Shown: piece after piece, positions 8,167-17,247 of the stretch
Numbering within the stretch: the first letter of the stretch is position 1
How the letters are laid out: each line of letters opens with the position of its first letter
Assembly (NCBI GenBank): GCA_034521495.1
Contig: JAXHMK010000010.1
Coordinates: 248,001 to 312,000, forward strand
Length of the DNA: 64,000 nucleotides
Direction of reading: 5' to 3'
DNA from: Balneolaceae bacterium
GTDB taxonomy: Bacteria; Bacteroidota; Rhodothermia; Balneolales; Balneolaceae
Notes under the pieces: model-generated
Told to the model about the DNA's origin: nothing
The model's database searches: none
Seen by the model: only the letters and a program-made list of their open reading frames with translations
Program-made: the position numbers and the translations under genes

Positions 8167-8508
8167 GAATAATGTAAACTTTCGTAGTTAGCTACTTCTA
8201 CCAGAAGATAAGGGATTTTGAAACTAATTTTTTGAAGTTCCCCCTTTGAAGAGGGCAGAATCAACAAGCTTTAATTATGGAGATGATAAATCTCAATTTT
8301 ATTGAAGGTTCGTTCTGAAATTCTCCCCTTGAGGGGAGTCCCAGATTTATCTGGGGAGGGGTGTTCCCATATCGCGTGCCATGAACATCCCCCGAGTTTA
8401 TTCGCTAAACGCTCATTTCACTTTCCCCCTTCAAAGGGGGATTTTTTAATGAGCAAAAAAAAACCGGCAAATCCAGAGGAATCTGCCGGTTTGAATAGCA
8501 TCAGAGGC
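8167..8508. repeat. Intergenic stretch with GC-rich mosaic repeat (partial copy) and a terminator
   Basis: No gene is visible. Positions 8236-8446 contain the same building blocks as the repeat at 299-593. A CCCCCTTTGAAG arm near 8239 and its inverted partner CCCCCTTCAAAGGGGG near 8425-8440 bracket CTCCCCTTGAGGGGAG and a CCCAGATTTATCTGGGG hairpin. The order differs from copies A and B, so the element is a mosaic. The pheS promoter should lie here too, but no clear box was found. Confidence 0.55.
8454..8492 (-). terminator. Rho-independent terminator after rplT
   Basis: Read on the minus strand, AAACCGGCAGATT pairs with AATTTGCCGGTTT-like sequence (AAATCTGCCGG/CCGGCAAAT core) and is followed by a run of eight T. 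It begins 17 bases after the rplT stop. It separates the ribosomal protein genes from pheS. Confidence 0.85.
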
Positions 8509-8856
8509 TTACTGTCCGGCCTCTTTTACAATTTCAGAAAATGTGTCCGGATCTCGTACTGCAATATCTGCAAGCATTTTCCGATTGAGATTGATGTCGT
8601 TTTCTTTTAAGCCATGAATTAGCTTGGCATAGGTGGTTCCGTTCAATCGGGCAGCAGCGTTAATACGTGTAATCCAAAGACGCCGGAATGATCGTTTTCG
8701 AACCTTTCGGTCTCGATATTGATATTGCAGGCCTTTTTCAACCGCGTTTTTAGCAACGGTATAAACGTTTTTTCTTCTGCCCCAGTAACCTTTCGCCTGT
8801 TTTAAAATTTTTCGGCGACGGCGACGGGAAGCCACCAGATTTCGTGATCGTGGCAT
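8509..8856 (-). CDS. rplT: Ribosomal protein L20
   Basis: 115 residues, the family's standard length. It starts [20 protein letters not shown] and contains [20 protein letters not shown] and [18 protein letters not shown], all diagnostic of bL20, which binds 23S rRNA early in 50S assembly. It follows rpmI by 38 bases and ends in a strong terminator. In enterobacteria L20 represses its own operon by binding the mRNA. A similar role here is possible but no binding site was recognised. Confidence 0.98.
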   Translation of the reverse strand: MPRSRNLVASRRRRRKILKQAKGYWGRRKNVYTVAKNAVEKGLQYQYRDRKVRKRSFRRLWITRINAAARLNGTTYAKLIHGLKENDINLNRKMLADIAVRDPDTFSEIVKEAGQ

Positions 8857-8894
8857 TTGTAGTTACGTTTTAAAGGTTATTATTGATTTTCGTG

Positions 8895-9092
8895 TTAGCT
8901 ATAAGGAATCAATTTTTCGATGGATTTTTTATCGGCTTTGTGAACCAATGTGCTTTTTCCAAGTTTGTTCTTCCTTTTGCTAGATTTTTTTGTAAGAATG
9001 TGGCTTTTAAATGCTTTTTTGCGCTTAATTTTACCGCTTCCGGTTTTTTTAAAACGCTTCTTCGCACCACTGTTTGTTTTCATTTTTGGCAT
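8895..9092 (-). CDS. rpmI: Ribosomal protein L35
   Basis: 65 residues, very basic, beginning [20 protein letters not shown] and continuing [21 protein letters not shown], the conserved bL35 core. It lies between infC and rplT as in most bacteria. The 233-base gap from infC contains a hairpin with a T-run, so rpmI-rplT expression may depend on readthrough or on a promoter within the gap. Confidence 0.98.
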   Translation of the reverse strand: MPKMKTNSGAKKRFKKTGSGKIKRKKAFKSHILTKKSSKRKNKLGKSTLVHKADKKSIEKLIPYS

Positions 9093-9255
9093 AACATCCG
9101 TTTTTTCTGAAAAATTAACAGACTTATAAGATAAGAACCTTTGTTATTTTAAAAAAGCCGGTTTATCTAAAAAAATTCATCCGGTTGTCAGGTCAATAGT
9201 TTTCCTAAAGAACTCCTCATAAAGAATATTTATCATCGGCTGATTCTATAAAATT

Positions 9256-9301
9256 AAAAAAGCGAAAGACATCTGGTAGTGTATCAGAAATCTTTCGCTT
9301 G
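9256..9301 (-). terminator. Terminator or attenuator between infC and rpmI
   Basis: On the minus strand AAGCGAAAGAT and ATGTCTTTCGCTT form a stem of about ten pairs, followed by TTTTTTAATTTT. It starts about 25 bases after the infC stop. Its place inside an otherwise conserved infC-rpmI-rplT operon suggests regulated readthrough rather than simple termination (inference). Confidence 0.75.
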
Positions 9302-9325
9302 AAATTTTAAGAAGAAATTTAAGCC

Positions 9326-9868
9326 TTAACTCTTATCAGGGGCGATAATCATAATCATCCGCCGTCCCTCCATTGTAGGCTTAGATTCAATTTTTCCAAC
9401 ATCATCAAGTTCTTCTGCAAGGTTTTCTAATAATTCTTCTCCCTGCTCAGTATAAAGCATATCTCGTCCCCTGAACTGTACCGTAGCTTTAACCTTATCG
9501 CCACCTTCTAAAAACTCTCTGGCATGGCGTGTTTTAAATTCCAGGTCGTGATCGTCCGTAGTGGGTCGAAACCGAAGCTCTTTCACCTGAATGGTGTGCT
9601 GCTTCTTTTTCGCTTCTTTCTCTTTCTTTTTCTTCTCGTACATAAATTTGCCAAAATCAATGACTTTGCAAACCGGTGGTTTAGCGTTTGGAGCAACCTC
9701 TACCAAATCCAAATCATATGATGCAGCGACCTCTAATGCACGATCAATCGATACAACTTCATGTTCTTCATCTGGACGGATTAACCGTACTTTTGACGAA
9801 CGAATTTCGTCATTAATATTCGGCCGGTCGTCATTCCGCCTTCTTCTTGTGGGTCGTCTTCTTGCGAT
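9326..9868 (-). CDS. infC: Translation initiation factor IF-3, AUC start codon
   Basis: The C-terminal 128 residues (VEVAPNAKPPVCKVIDFGKF; GRDMLYTEQGEELLENLAEE; PTMEGRRMIMIIAP) are clear IF-3, but no ATG, GTG or suitable TTG lies far enough upstream. Extending the frame gives RRRPTRRRRNDDRPNINDEI, then IRSSKVRLIRPDEEHEVVSI, the normal IF-3 N-domain, back to an in-frame TAA. Only CTT and ATC lie between that stop and the arginine-rich start. ATC at 9868-9866 is preceded by GACGAGGT, so AUC is the likely start, giving 180 residues. Rare AUU/AUC starts let IF-3 repress its own translation, as known for E. coli infC (AUU). Confidence 0.92.
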   Translation of the reverse strand: MARRRPTRRRRNDDRPNINDEIRSSKVRLIRPDEEHEVVSIDRALEVAASYDLDLVEVAPNAKPPVCKVIDFGKFMYEKKKKEKEAKKKQHTIQVKELRFRPTTDDHDLEFKTRHAREFLEGGDKVKATVQFRGRDMLYTEQGEELLENLAEELDDVGKIESKPTMEGRRMIMIIAPDKS

Positions 9869-9956
9869 AAGTTACCTCGTCGTTTTATTAATATTTAAAA
9901 TTAAACTATTGATTATACTCAAAAATCGTAAATAAATTCAAAAAATAATATTCAAA

Positions 9957-11912
9957 TTAATCTGATTCTTGTGTTGGAGGCAGTTTTTTTTCCTCAACTT
10001 CTTCCTCTACAGTATTTAAAAAATCATTCAAAGGAAACGTTCCAATATCACCCATTTTATGCCGTCGCACCGAAACAGTTTTATCATCCTCTTCTTGTGA
10101 ACCAACAATCACCATATAAGGAATTTTACTGGTTTCGGCATCCCGGATTTTAGACCCAACTTTTTCAGCTCGTGAATCGACATGAACTCTAAGTCCAAGA
10201 TCTTTGAATTTTTGAGCACAATGATTCGCATAATCCAGGTAATCATCTGATATCGGTAGAATTTCAACCTGTTTAGGAGCCAGCCAAAGCGGGAAGTCTC
10301 CGGCAAAGTGCTCAATTAATATACTTACAAATCGTTCCATGGATCCGAACGGTGCCCGATGAATAATTACCGGTCTGTGTTTCTCATTATCGGAACCTAC
10401 ATACGTCAGGTCAAAACGCTCAGGCATCACATAATCAACCTGAACAGTTCCGAGCTGCCATTTCCTGCCGATGGCATCCCGAATAATAAAATCGATCTTG
10501 GGGCCATAAAAACTGGCTTCGCCTTCCGCAATTTTATAATCCAGTTCCATTTCATCGGCAACCTCTTTAATCTCTTTTTGAGCACGTTCCCAATATTCAG
10601 TATTGCCACCATATTTTTCATCGTTATCATCCCGGTAGGAGAGTCGGATATCAACGGGCATTCCAAATGTGTTAAATACAAATTGAGTCAGCTCAATAAC
10701 ATGTTTAATTTCATCCTTCAGCTGTTCGTGCATGCAATAGATATGGGCGTCATCCTGGGTAAATCCTCTGACACGTGAAAGACCATTCAATTCGCCGGAC
10801 TGCTCATAGCGATACACCGTACCAAATTCTGCCAGCCGAACCGGCAGATCCCGGTAACTTCTCAATTCATTTGAATAGATACGATGGTGGTGCGGACAGT
10901 TCATCGGTTTGAGCATATACTCATCATTGTCCACCTCCATCGGGTTGAACTGGGAGTCTTGATAATAGGGATAGTGTCCCGATTTCCGGTACAGATCAAC
11001 ATTGGCAATATGCGGTGTAATTACTTCCTGGTAACCGCGCTTTTTCTGTTCATCTCTTAAAAATGCTTCAAGGGTTCTTCGCAACAAGGTTCCATTGGGC
11101 AGCCAAAGTGGGAGGCCGGACCCAACCAAATTGTCCATCATATAGATGCCAAGTTCTTTGCCCAGTTTTTTGTGATCCCGTTTCCTGGCTTCCTCAATTC
11201 GTTCGAGGTATTGATCCAGCAATTTTTGTTTTGGAAATGTGATTCCATAGATGCGGGTCAGCTGCTCACTGTCGGAATCACCCCGCCAATATGCACCTGC
11301 CAGCTTGGTCAGTTTAACCGCCTTGATAGGGGAGGTGTCCGGCAGATGCGGCCCGCGGCAGAGATCTACAAAATCTCCCTGCTGATAGAATGTAATATTG
11401 CCATCCTCAAGATCTTCAATCAGATCAATCTTATACTCATTTCCTTTCTTCTTGTAGAAAGTAAGAGCATCTTCTTTGGATACATTGCGTTTCTCAAAGT
11501 CTGATCTCTTTCGGGCCAGCTCAATCATTTTATTTTCAACTTCCTCAAGCTGATCCTGTCCAAATGATTCCTCGCCAAAATCGATATCGTAATAAAATCC
11601 ATCTTCTATCGGCGGGCCTATTCCGAATTTTGCATTCGGGTAGAGCTCCTGGATCGCTTCCGCCAGCAAGTGCGCGGATGAATGCCAGAATGTATATTGA
11701 CCATCCTCCGTATCCCAGGTATTAATATTGATGGTATCGTCCCGTTCAATGGGTTGATCCAGGTCCATTATTTCATCTCCAAGTGTAATACTTAAAGCAT
11801 TGCGGGCGAGACCTTTAGAAATACTTTCTGCAACTTCGTAACCGGTGGTTCCTTTGGGATATTCTTTTTCAGCACCGTCTGGAAAGGTGAGCGTAATTAA
11901 ATCTTCTGACAT
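9957..11912 (-). CDS. thrS: Threonyl-tRNA synthetase
   Basis: 651 residues in canonical order: N-terminal TGS domain (LITLTFPDGAEKEYPKGTTG), editing domain with the zinc-binding HSSAHLLAEAIQ motif (about 75-85) and CRGPHLPDT, class II catalytic core with MNCPHHHRIY (zinc Cys and His), motif 2 RYEQSGELNGLSRVRGFTQD and motif 3 HRAPFGSMERFVSILIEH, then the anticodon-binding domain. It leads the thrS-infC-rpmI-rplT block, 88 bases upstream of infC. The 192-base leader has no T-box-like structure that I could recognise. Confidence 0.98.
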   Translation of the reverse strand: MSEDLITLTFPDGAEKEYPKGTTGYEVAESISKGLARNALSITLGDEIMDLDQPIERDDTININTWDTEDGQYTFWHSSAHLLAEAIQELYPNAKFGIGPPIEDGFYYDIDFGEESFGQDQLEEVENKMIELARKRSDFEKRNVSKEDALTFYKKKGNEYKIDLIEDLEDGNITFYQQGDFVDLCRGPHLPDTSPIKAVKLTKLAGAYWRGDSDSEQLTRIYGITFPKQKLLDQYLERIEEARKRDHKKLGKELGIYMMDNLVGSGLPLWLPNGTLLRRTLEAFLRDEQKKRGYQEVITPHIANVDLYRKSGHYPYYQDSQFNPMEVDNDEYMLKPMNCPHHHRIYSNELRSYRDLPVRLAEFGTVYRYEQSGELNGLSRVRGFTQDDAHIYCMHEQLKDEIKHVIELTQFVFNTFGMPVDIRLSYRDDNDEKYGGNTEYWERAQKEIKEVADEMELDYKIAEGEASFYGPKIDFIIRDAIGRKWQLGTVQVDYVMPERFDLTYVGSDNEKHRPVIIHRAPFGSMERFVSILIEHFAGDFPLWLAPKQVEILPISDDYLDYANHCAQKFKDLGLRVHVDSRAEKVGSKIRDAETSKIPYMVIVGSQEEDDKTVSVRRHKMGDIGTFPLNDFLNTVEEEVEEKKLPPTQESD

Positions 11913-12104
11913 CCAGTTAAATTGATCGTATTCTTTAATTTTTAGTTTCTTTATTGAACCTAAAAAATACTAAATACTTGGGTACCTTTAAAAGGGAAAT
12001 AAAAGCATGTAAAATTTCAGAAAAACTAACATCCGATCTTCTATTTTATCTAAAGAGTGATATTTTGATCACTGATTAATAATTGATTTAAAATCTACAG
12101 ATAA

Positions 12105-13292
12105 ATGCCCTGGCCATTGCGAATGGTGCTGTACGCCAGCATCCTCTTAATTTTGTTCCTTACATATTTTGGATTTCGATATTTCCGGAGTTTATCGGTC
12201 GTAGAGATTGAATCCTTGTGGATATTTAAGTCGATATTTATTCTTTTGGTTATTCTGTTTGTTGCTTTCCCGGTTACCGGTCTTATTCAATTCTATTTTC
12301 AGAGTACATTCTCGGTTGATAATTACCCCCAATTTATGATCTACCTGTTCTGGTTTGGATTCGTTTTTTCCGGCGTGATGTTAAATTGGTTAATTCTCCA
12401 TGATATTTTACTCCCTGTATTTACAAAATTCTCGAGTGCAGGCACTGATTATCTAAGATTACGATTTGCGCAGGCGTTTTTGACATTGGCAGTTTTTACA
12501 TTAGTGTTTACGGCAGCAAAAATGGTTTGGGATACGAACAGAATGGTCGTTGAAAACATCACCTATGAAATTTCCGGGGATAGCAATAATCTGCTTCAGA
12601 CACCTTTAAAGGTTGTACATATCACAGACCTCCATGCAGATGTCTTTACAACGGCAGAAAAAATGGATCGATATATTCAGTTGGTAAATGAGGCAGCCCC
12701 TGACTTGGTAATTTTTACAGGAGATCTGATTACAGAAGGAATTGGTCATGTTCAGGAGGGGGCTGATGCGCTTCAGAAAATAAATTCTACCTATGGAGTC
12801 TATGCTGTTATTGGCGATCATGATTACTGGGCCGGGCCGGATCATATTGTGGAGGCGCTTGAATCTCGTGGAATACACGTGTTAGAAAATGAATCGATTC
12901 AGCTTAATCACGAGGGTATTCCGATAAACATCGCAGGTGTCACTGAAATTTACAGTTACAATCTTGAAAGAAATGAACTTAAAAAATTGATAAATGAAAC
13001 GCCGAACAGTGGAATTAAAATTGTATCAAGTCACCAGGCGTCTGACCGATTAATTGAGTTTTCTAAAAATAGCAGGACGGATCTTTTACTGTCAGGACAT
13101 ACGCATGGGGGACAACTTCGAATTCCCGTTTTTTTCTATCCATTTACAGCTGTTCGGTCCGAAACCCCATATGTGAAAGGCCATTGGTTGCTTGGAGATA
13201 TGCTTCTGAATGTAAACAGCGGACTTGGTTTTACACTTTCCCCGGTTCGATATAACGCGCCAGCTCAGGTTTCTGTGATTACAGTTCAGTGA
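12105..13292 (+). CDS. Membrane-anchored metallophosphoesterase
   Basis: 395 residues. The first ~155 carry four hydrophobic segments (MVLYASILLILFLTYFGF; FKSIFILLVILFVAFPVTGL; FMIYLFWFGFVFSGVMLNWL; FLTLAVFTLVFTAAKMVW). Then comes a calcineurin-like domain with every metal motif: HITDLHAD, FTGDLITEG, GDHDYW (GNHE-like), SHQAS and SGHTHGGQLRIP. This layout matches the YkuE/YaeI-type phosphodiesterases, which include lipid phosphohydrolases such as UDP-2,3-diacylglucosamine hydrolases. The substrate is unknown. It faces thrS divergently and converges on the UbiA-like gene. Confidence 0.85.
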   Translation: MPWPLRMVLYASILLILFLTYFGFRYFRSLSVVEIESLWIFKSIFILLVILFVAFPVTGLIQFYFQSTFSVDNYPQFMIYLFWFGFVFSGVMLNWLILHDILLPVFTKFSSAGTDYLRLRFAQAFLTLAVFTLVFTAAKMVWDTNRMVVENITYEISGDSNNLLQTPLKVVHITDLHADVFTTAEKMDRYIQLVNEAAPDLVIFTGDLITEGIGHVQEGADALQKINSTYGVYAVIGDHDYWAGPDHIVEALESRGIHVLENESIQLNHEGIPINIAGVTEIYSYNLERNELKKLINETPNSGIKIVSSHQASDRLIEFSKNSRTDLLLSGHTHGGQLRIPVFFYPFTAVRSETPYVKGHWLLGDMLLNVNSGLGFTLSPVRYNAPAQVSVITVQ

Positions 13293-13316
13293 GATTTCAA
13301 AAAAAGAAGCTACAAA

Positions 13317-13413
13317 AGACATGGTATGTCTGAGAAAGCCACCTAAGAAGAAAATAAGGGATAAAGTTATTTAGTCTGATATACATTATTCATCCCAGAG
13401 ACATACCATGTCT
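13317..13413. repeat. 15-bp inverted repeat between convergent genes
   Basis: AGACATGGTATGTCT at 13317-13331 is repeated exactly inverted as AGACATACCATGTCT at 13399-13413. The second arm is followed by a direct doublet of ATGTCTCACTCATCC. It lies 25 bases after one gene's stop and 27 before the other's. It could be a bidirectional terminator relic or a small palindromic element; no T-run follows. Confidence 0.6.
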
Positions 13414-13439
13414 CACTCATCCCTATGTCTCACTCATCC

Positions 13440-14261
13440 TTATAAAAGAATCAATATCCCACACCAGATAATCGGGATGCTTTCTACCCAAAAAGACGCA
13501 TAGTACTGCGTTTGTTTTACTACAGATCGCATCAAAAAGAAAGCAGTTAGCACTGAAATTCCGGCTAAAATAAAGGCTTGATCGAGTAGTAATGGTGTTT
13601 TTAAAAATTCAGCTAAAACGACAAGGCAAATTAATATTACACCCATGACCCGGGTTCGTTTAATCCCGATGATTTGAGGAATGGTTCCAAGTTGATACGT
13701 GTCAAATTGGACGTCACGAATGTCAAAGGGGAGAGTGAGTACAAGTACAAAGATAAAACGCTGAATGAACTCTATAATGAGGTTTCTGTCGATATGGCTT
13801 CCATCAGAGAGAACCGGCAGAATCACGGTAACCATCGACCAGACGAAAGCAATTACAAAAATTTTTAATCCTGTAATTTCTCTTAGATTCGATCTTCTCC
13901 ACAAAAAAGGCCAGCTGTATGATATGGTGATCAGCCCCATCAAACCTGAAATAAAAATAACGGGCCACGGCTGTGTGGTGAAAAAATAGAGAAGAGGGAA
14001 CAGGCAGATTAGAGAGAAAAACAGGATGTTTATTGATGGAGCCGTTCCTGCTTCATGCGATTCGTGACTCCCCGTATATTTAGTGATATTGTAGCCAATA
14101 ATGGTACTAAAAAGGACAAAATATAACAGATCTGCATCCAATGGAAGCCTCAGGTTGAACATTGTAATAGCGGTAAAGGAAGTGACTGCCAGTGCTACAT
14201 GAATACTGCTGTTCAGGTAAAAATCGAATAGTTTTTTGATTCGGGACTTGAGTAAAACCAT
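13440..14261 (-). CDS. UbiA-like prenyltransferase-family membrane protein
   Basis: 273 residues with about eight membrane helices. LPFDIRDVQFDTYQLGTIPQ is the second aspartate-rich motif (DxRDxxxD) of UbiA prenyltransferases, followed by the usual GIKRTR. The first motif, normally NDxxDxxxD, is replaced by NITKYTGSHESH near residue 60, so allylic diphosphate binding may be altered or lost. Such shortened UbiA relatives are common in Bacteroidota-type genomes and lack an assigned role. The gene stands alone and its start is ATG with a short basic N-terminus. Confidence 0.75.
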   Translation of the reverse strand: MVLLKSRIKKLFDFYLNSSIHVALAVTSFTAITMFNLRLPLDADLLYFVLFSTIIGYNITKYTGSHESHEAGTAPSINILFFSLICLFPLLYFFTTQPWPVIFISGLMGLITISYSWPFLWRRSNLREITGLKIFVIAFVWSMVTVILPVLSDGSHIDRNLIIEFIQRFIFVLVLTLPFDIRDVQFDTYQLGTIPQIIGIKRTRVMGVILICLVVLAEFLKTPLLLDQAFILAGISVLTAFFLMRSVVKQTQYYASFWVESIPIIWCGILILL

Positions 14262-14296
14262 ATTTTCTTCAATATAAAAAATCTAACTGGTAAGAG

Positions 14297-14421
14297 GGCT
14301 TTGCAAAACCGTGGTTATTGGTCAATCTGAACTCGATTCAGATTCTCCATTCGTCTTTATTGCCAGTATCTGGAGATCCTGAATCAAGTTCAGGATGACG
14401 GTCAGAGTTTTGCAAAGCCTT
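14297..14421. repeat. 125-bp palindromic element, copy 1
   Basis: The outer arms GGCTTTGCAAAAC and GTTTTGCAAAGCC are exact inverted repeats. Inside are TCAATCTGAACTCGATTCAG and the related inverted GATCCTGAATCAAGTTCAGG. The copy at 46243-46369 differs at only four positions that I can count. No coding frame spans it. Confidence 0.9.
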
Positions 14422-14508
14422 CTGGTAAGATAATCAGAAGCTGATTCAACTTTGATTCTATAAATAATTGCCTATAATTCATTTAGAATTTCACTAAAAT
14501 ATCTTTGT

Positions 14509-15936
14509 ATGATCAGATCTGAAACGATTCTTCGCTTATGTTTTCTTGTCCCACTGTTTGGATTCATTTTTACTTGTAGTGTATCAGCCCAGAACGAAGC
14601 TGAAATAACTGTTTATCGGGGTGCGACCCTCTTTGATGGCAGTGGCTCCGATCCAATCGAAAACAGTATTATTGTAATTGAGGGAGATAGAATTGACTGC
14701 GTTGGTACCTTATCCGATTGTGATATTCCCGATGATAGTAACATGATAGATTTGAGCGGTAAATTTATCACTCCCGGCCTTATTGATGCTCATGTTCACT
14801 TCTTCCAAACCGGATTTTTCGACAGCCGCCCGGATGCACTGGATATTACTGGTACCTACCCGTTTGCTGAGGTTGCAGCCTATCAAAAACTGAATCCGCA
14901 GCGGTATTATGATGCTTATCTCTGTTCGGGTATAACGGGAGTGTATGATGTTGGCGGTTTCTCATGGTCCATCGATTTTCAGGAGCAAGCGGAGGAAAAT
15001 CCCAGCGCACCCCATGTCGCTGCCGCCGGTCCGTTGATTACACCCGCACTGAATGCTCCATTTGATTTGCCATCTGATAAGGTGCTTGTGAATTTAAGCA
15101 GTGCTGAAGTTGGGATTAAAACCGTACAGTATTTAAGTGCTTTGGGTTCTACAGGAATAAAATTCTGGCAATTGGCTGCGGATAATGAACAATATATGGA
15201 AAGGGTAGAGGCTACTGCGGATGAAATCAGGCGCCAGGATAACCAGATGATTGCCCATGCCACTTCACTCAATCAGGCAAAGGCCGCACTTCGAAATGGT
15301 ACAAAGTTGTTGGTCCATAGTGTGAGTGACACGGAAATAGATGATGAGTTTATCGAACTCGCAAAACTGCATGAAACCTTTTACAATCCTACTCTTATCG
15401 TCAGCAGTGGCTACCGAATGGCTTACCAGGCGGCGGCCGGGATTGAGCCGTTGGAGATTGATGATCCTAAGGGTTGTGTAGATCAAAAAACAAGGCGGTT
15501 AATAGAAACAGCTTCTCAATTTAAAGACCATGCGCGATTCAGCCCGGCTTTTATGGAAAATCTCGAAAAGTTCGATCGCCAGCTACACAGGGTGAATCAA
15601 ACAGATGTAAAAAATTTAATGACTGTTTATGAAGCGGACATCCCCATTGTGGTTGGCACCGATGCCGGGAATCCGGGAACACTTCACGGGATCTCCATTT
15701 TTGATGAGATGGAAGCGATGCAAGAAGCAGGAATTCCTGCAAACGATATTATCGTGATGGCCACGCAAAATGGAGCCAAAGCGATGCAGCGATTTGAAGA
15801 CTTTGGAACCCTTGAAGCCGGAAAATTTGCCAACATCGTTATTCTTGACGAAGATCCATCAAAAGATATTTCTAATATGAGATCCCGGACGCATGTTGTA
15901 ATGAAGGGAAAATTGTTGGAGATAGGCGATCTATAA
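14509..15936 (+). CDS. Secreted amidohydrolase (imidazolonepropionase/prolidase-like)
   Basis: 475 residues with a signal peptide (LRLCFLVPLFGFIFTCSVSA, probable cleavage before QNEAEI). The amidohydrolase core shows GxxDxHVH (GLIDAHVHFF), the His in QMIAHATSLNQAKAAL and LLVHSVSDTEI, and the Asp in VVGTDAGNPGTLHGISIFDE, then the C-terminal beta-sandwich GTLEAGKFANIVILDEDP. These are the ligands of a dinuclear or mononuclear metal site. It is probably periplasmic and cleaves a cyclic amide or dipeptide; the substrate cannot be inferred. A TATCTTTG box sits just before the ATG but is too close to serve as its promoter. Confidence 0.85.
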   Translation: MIRSETILRLCFLVPLFGFIFTCSVSAQNEAEITVYRGATLFDGSGSDPIENSIIVIEGDRIDCVGTLSDCDIPDDSNMIDLSGKFITPGLIDAHVHFFQTGFFDSRPDALDITGTYPFAEVAAYQKLNPQRYYDAYLCSGITGVYDVGGFSWSIDFQEQAEENPSAPHVAAAGPLITPALNAPFDLPSDKVLVNLSSAEVGIKTVQYLSALGSTGIKFWQLAADNEQYMERVEATADEIRRQDNQMIAHATSLNQAKAALRNGTKLLVHSVSDTEIDDEFIELAKLHETFYNPTLIVSSGYRMAYQAAAGIEPLEIDDPKGCVDQKTRRLIETASQFKDHARFSPAFMENLEKFDRQLHRVNQTDVKNLMTVYEADIPIVVGTDAGNPGTLHGISIFDEMEAMQEAGIPANDIIVMATQNGAKAMQRFEDFGTLEAGKFANIVILDEDPSKDISNMRSRTHVVMKGKLLEIGDL

Positions 15937-16303
15937 AAATCAATCTATCAGACACCCGCAAGTCCTGACAGAGTTAATCCTAAGTGGTTTAATTCCCCGA
16001 CCCTCTTGGTCAGAAAAGACAAAAGTTCTAAGTTTTGTGTTGTCCAGACCTTGGTTCTGAGGCATAAGTGTTCATCCCCCCATTGCCCTCTTCGAAGGGA
16101 ACACTTCACAATAAGTGCATAGAATGGAAAAATTTGGTTATAAGTTGATACCTCGTGGGCTCTGCCCATACATAGGTTGTTCATTTTACGCACATCGAAT
16201 GCAGAAAGCACTTAGCAGAAGATGAAACCGTTAAGGGTGCTGGCAGTTCTTAGAGCTGCTAATAACAATCAGTTTAAGGCACGCGAATAACCGTTCTTTC
16301 TTC
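15937..16303. repeat. Intergenic stretch with dispersed mosaic repeat, copy B
   Basis: 15979-16186 aligns with 299-593 in the same orientation (shared AGTGGTTTAATT, CCGACCCTC, CAATAAGTGCATAGA, AAGTTGATACCTCGTG) but lacks two GC-rich inserts of copy A. An 87-codon open frame on the minus strand is an accident of the repeat and has no recognisable product. The last ~100 bases show nothing clear. Confidence 0.6.
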
Positions 16304-17233
16304 TCAATGCATTTCAACATCGCAGCTTTTAATTGCCGGCCGATAAAAATTGAATTGCACATTCGGGTGATCACTTAAAAGAGACATGGGCACGGAACTG
16401 TCAGCAATTTTCTTGCTGATCATAAGTGTGGTGAGCCGCATTCCAAACGGGTTATCGTGCATCCCTCCGTGCCAGATGGATACTTTCTCCGCTTTCCAGG
16501 TTTCAACCGGGCCTACCGTAACGGCCGTCGTGGGTACACCGGTTACCACTCCGCCGCCGGAGGTTCGGGCATTTTGTGTGATAGTGGAGGGATGAAGATC
16601 CACAACACGTGTACCCAACTTCCGGTATTCCTCAGGTGTGGGTGGCACATCTTTGTATTTGCCTTCTCTTTTAACCGGGTCGTTAAACGCCCAGTGCTTA
16701 ATCTCTCCCTGTCCGCCCTGCATAACAACACAACGGACACCATCCCAGCTTTCTGTAAATTCGCGAGTGTCGGATTTTGGAAAATGCAGATTGGTTTCAG
16801 GCATCTTCAACGATGGATCTATCCGGTTAAAACAGAGTTCCAAATCGGCTTTTTTGAACGAGAGTGGATGATTTTCATCCACATCTTTGCCATCTACCAC
16901 CCACTCGTCCATTCCCCAGAAGTGTGCATTTTCCAGGTTGACCTGAAGGTCATTGACCAGCCTGGCAACAAGCGGTAATTGCTCTGTTGGCCCGATCGGC
17001 CCGCAAATGCCTGCCGGCACACTGTCTGAAGACTGTTTCCAGGCATTGATATATTCCAGGGCTTCCGCCAGGTAAAACTCCTCGAGCGTTTCATAAAATA
17101 CAACTTTGAATCCCTCCCGGCTGAGTTGGAGAAGGTCTTTTTCTGTCAGACGCGCTGCATCGTTGAGAAGTTCATCATCCAATGTTGTAAAATCCCACCA
17201 ACCCGGTGCCAGTATACTCTGTTTTCGTGCCAT
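16304..17233 (-). CDS. Glucosamine-6-phosphate deaminase-like protein (NagB homologue)
   Basis: 309 residues of the NagB/RpiA/SOL sugar-isomerase fold: [18 protein letters not shown] near residue 75 is the phosphate-binding turn, FWGMDEWV matches the catalytic D(E)xY strand of NagB, and [17 protein letters not shown] parallels GxGxDGHIAFNEP. The catalytic GIGxDGH glycines and His are altered ([11 protein letters not shown]), so activity may differ from that of true NagB. It is the third gene of a tight operon with a PIG-L deacetylase (14 bases upstream) and a Gfo/Idh/MocA oxidoreductase, which suggests amino-sugar breakdown (inference). Confidence 0.75.
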   Translation of the reverse strand: MARKQSILAPGWWDFTTLDDELLNDAARLTEKDLLQLSREGFKVVFYETLEEFYLAEALEYINAWKQSSDSVPAGICGPIGPTEQLPLVARLVNDLQVNLENAHFWGMDEWVVDGKDVDENHPLSFKKADLELCFNRIDPSLKMPETNLHFPKSDTREFTESWDGVRCVVMQGGQGEIKHWAFNDPVKREGKYKDVPPTPEEYRKLGTRVVDLHPSTITQNARTSGGGVVTGVPTTAVTVGPVETWKAEKVSIWHGGMHDNPFGMRLTTLMISKKIADSSVPMSLLSDHPNVQFNFYRPAIKSCDVEMH

Positions 17234-17247
17234 TTTATCTTGTTATT

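Noticed and set aside
14500-14507. TATCTTTG box before the amidohydrolase
   Set aside because: It ends one base before the ATG, leaving no room for a transcription start with a leader, and no -33 box fits.
15948-16211. 87-codon minus-strand open frame
   Set aside because: It lies wholly in the dispersed repeat and the protein has no domain or codon pattern like its neighbours.
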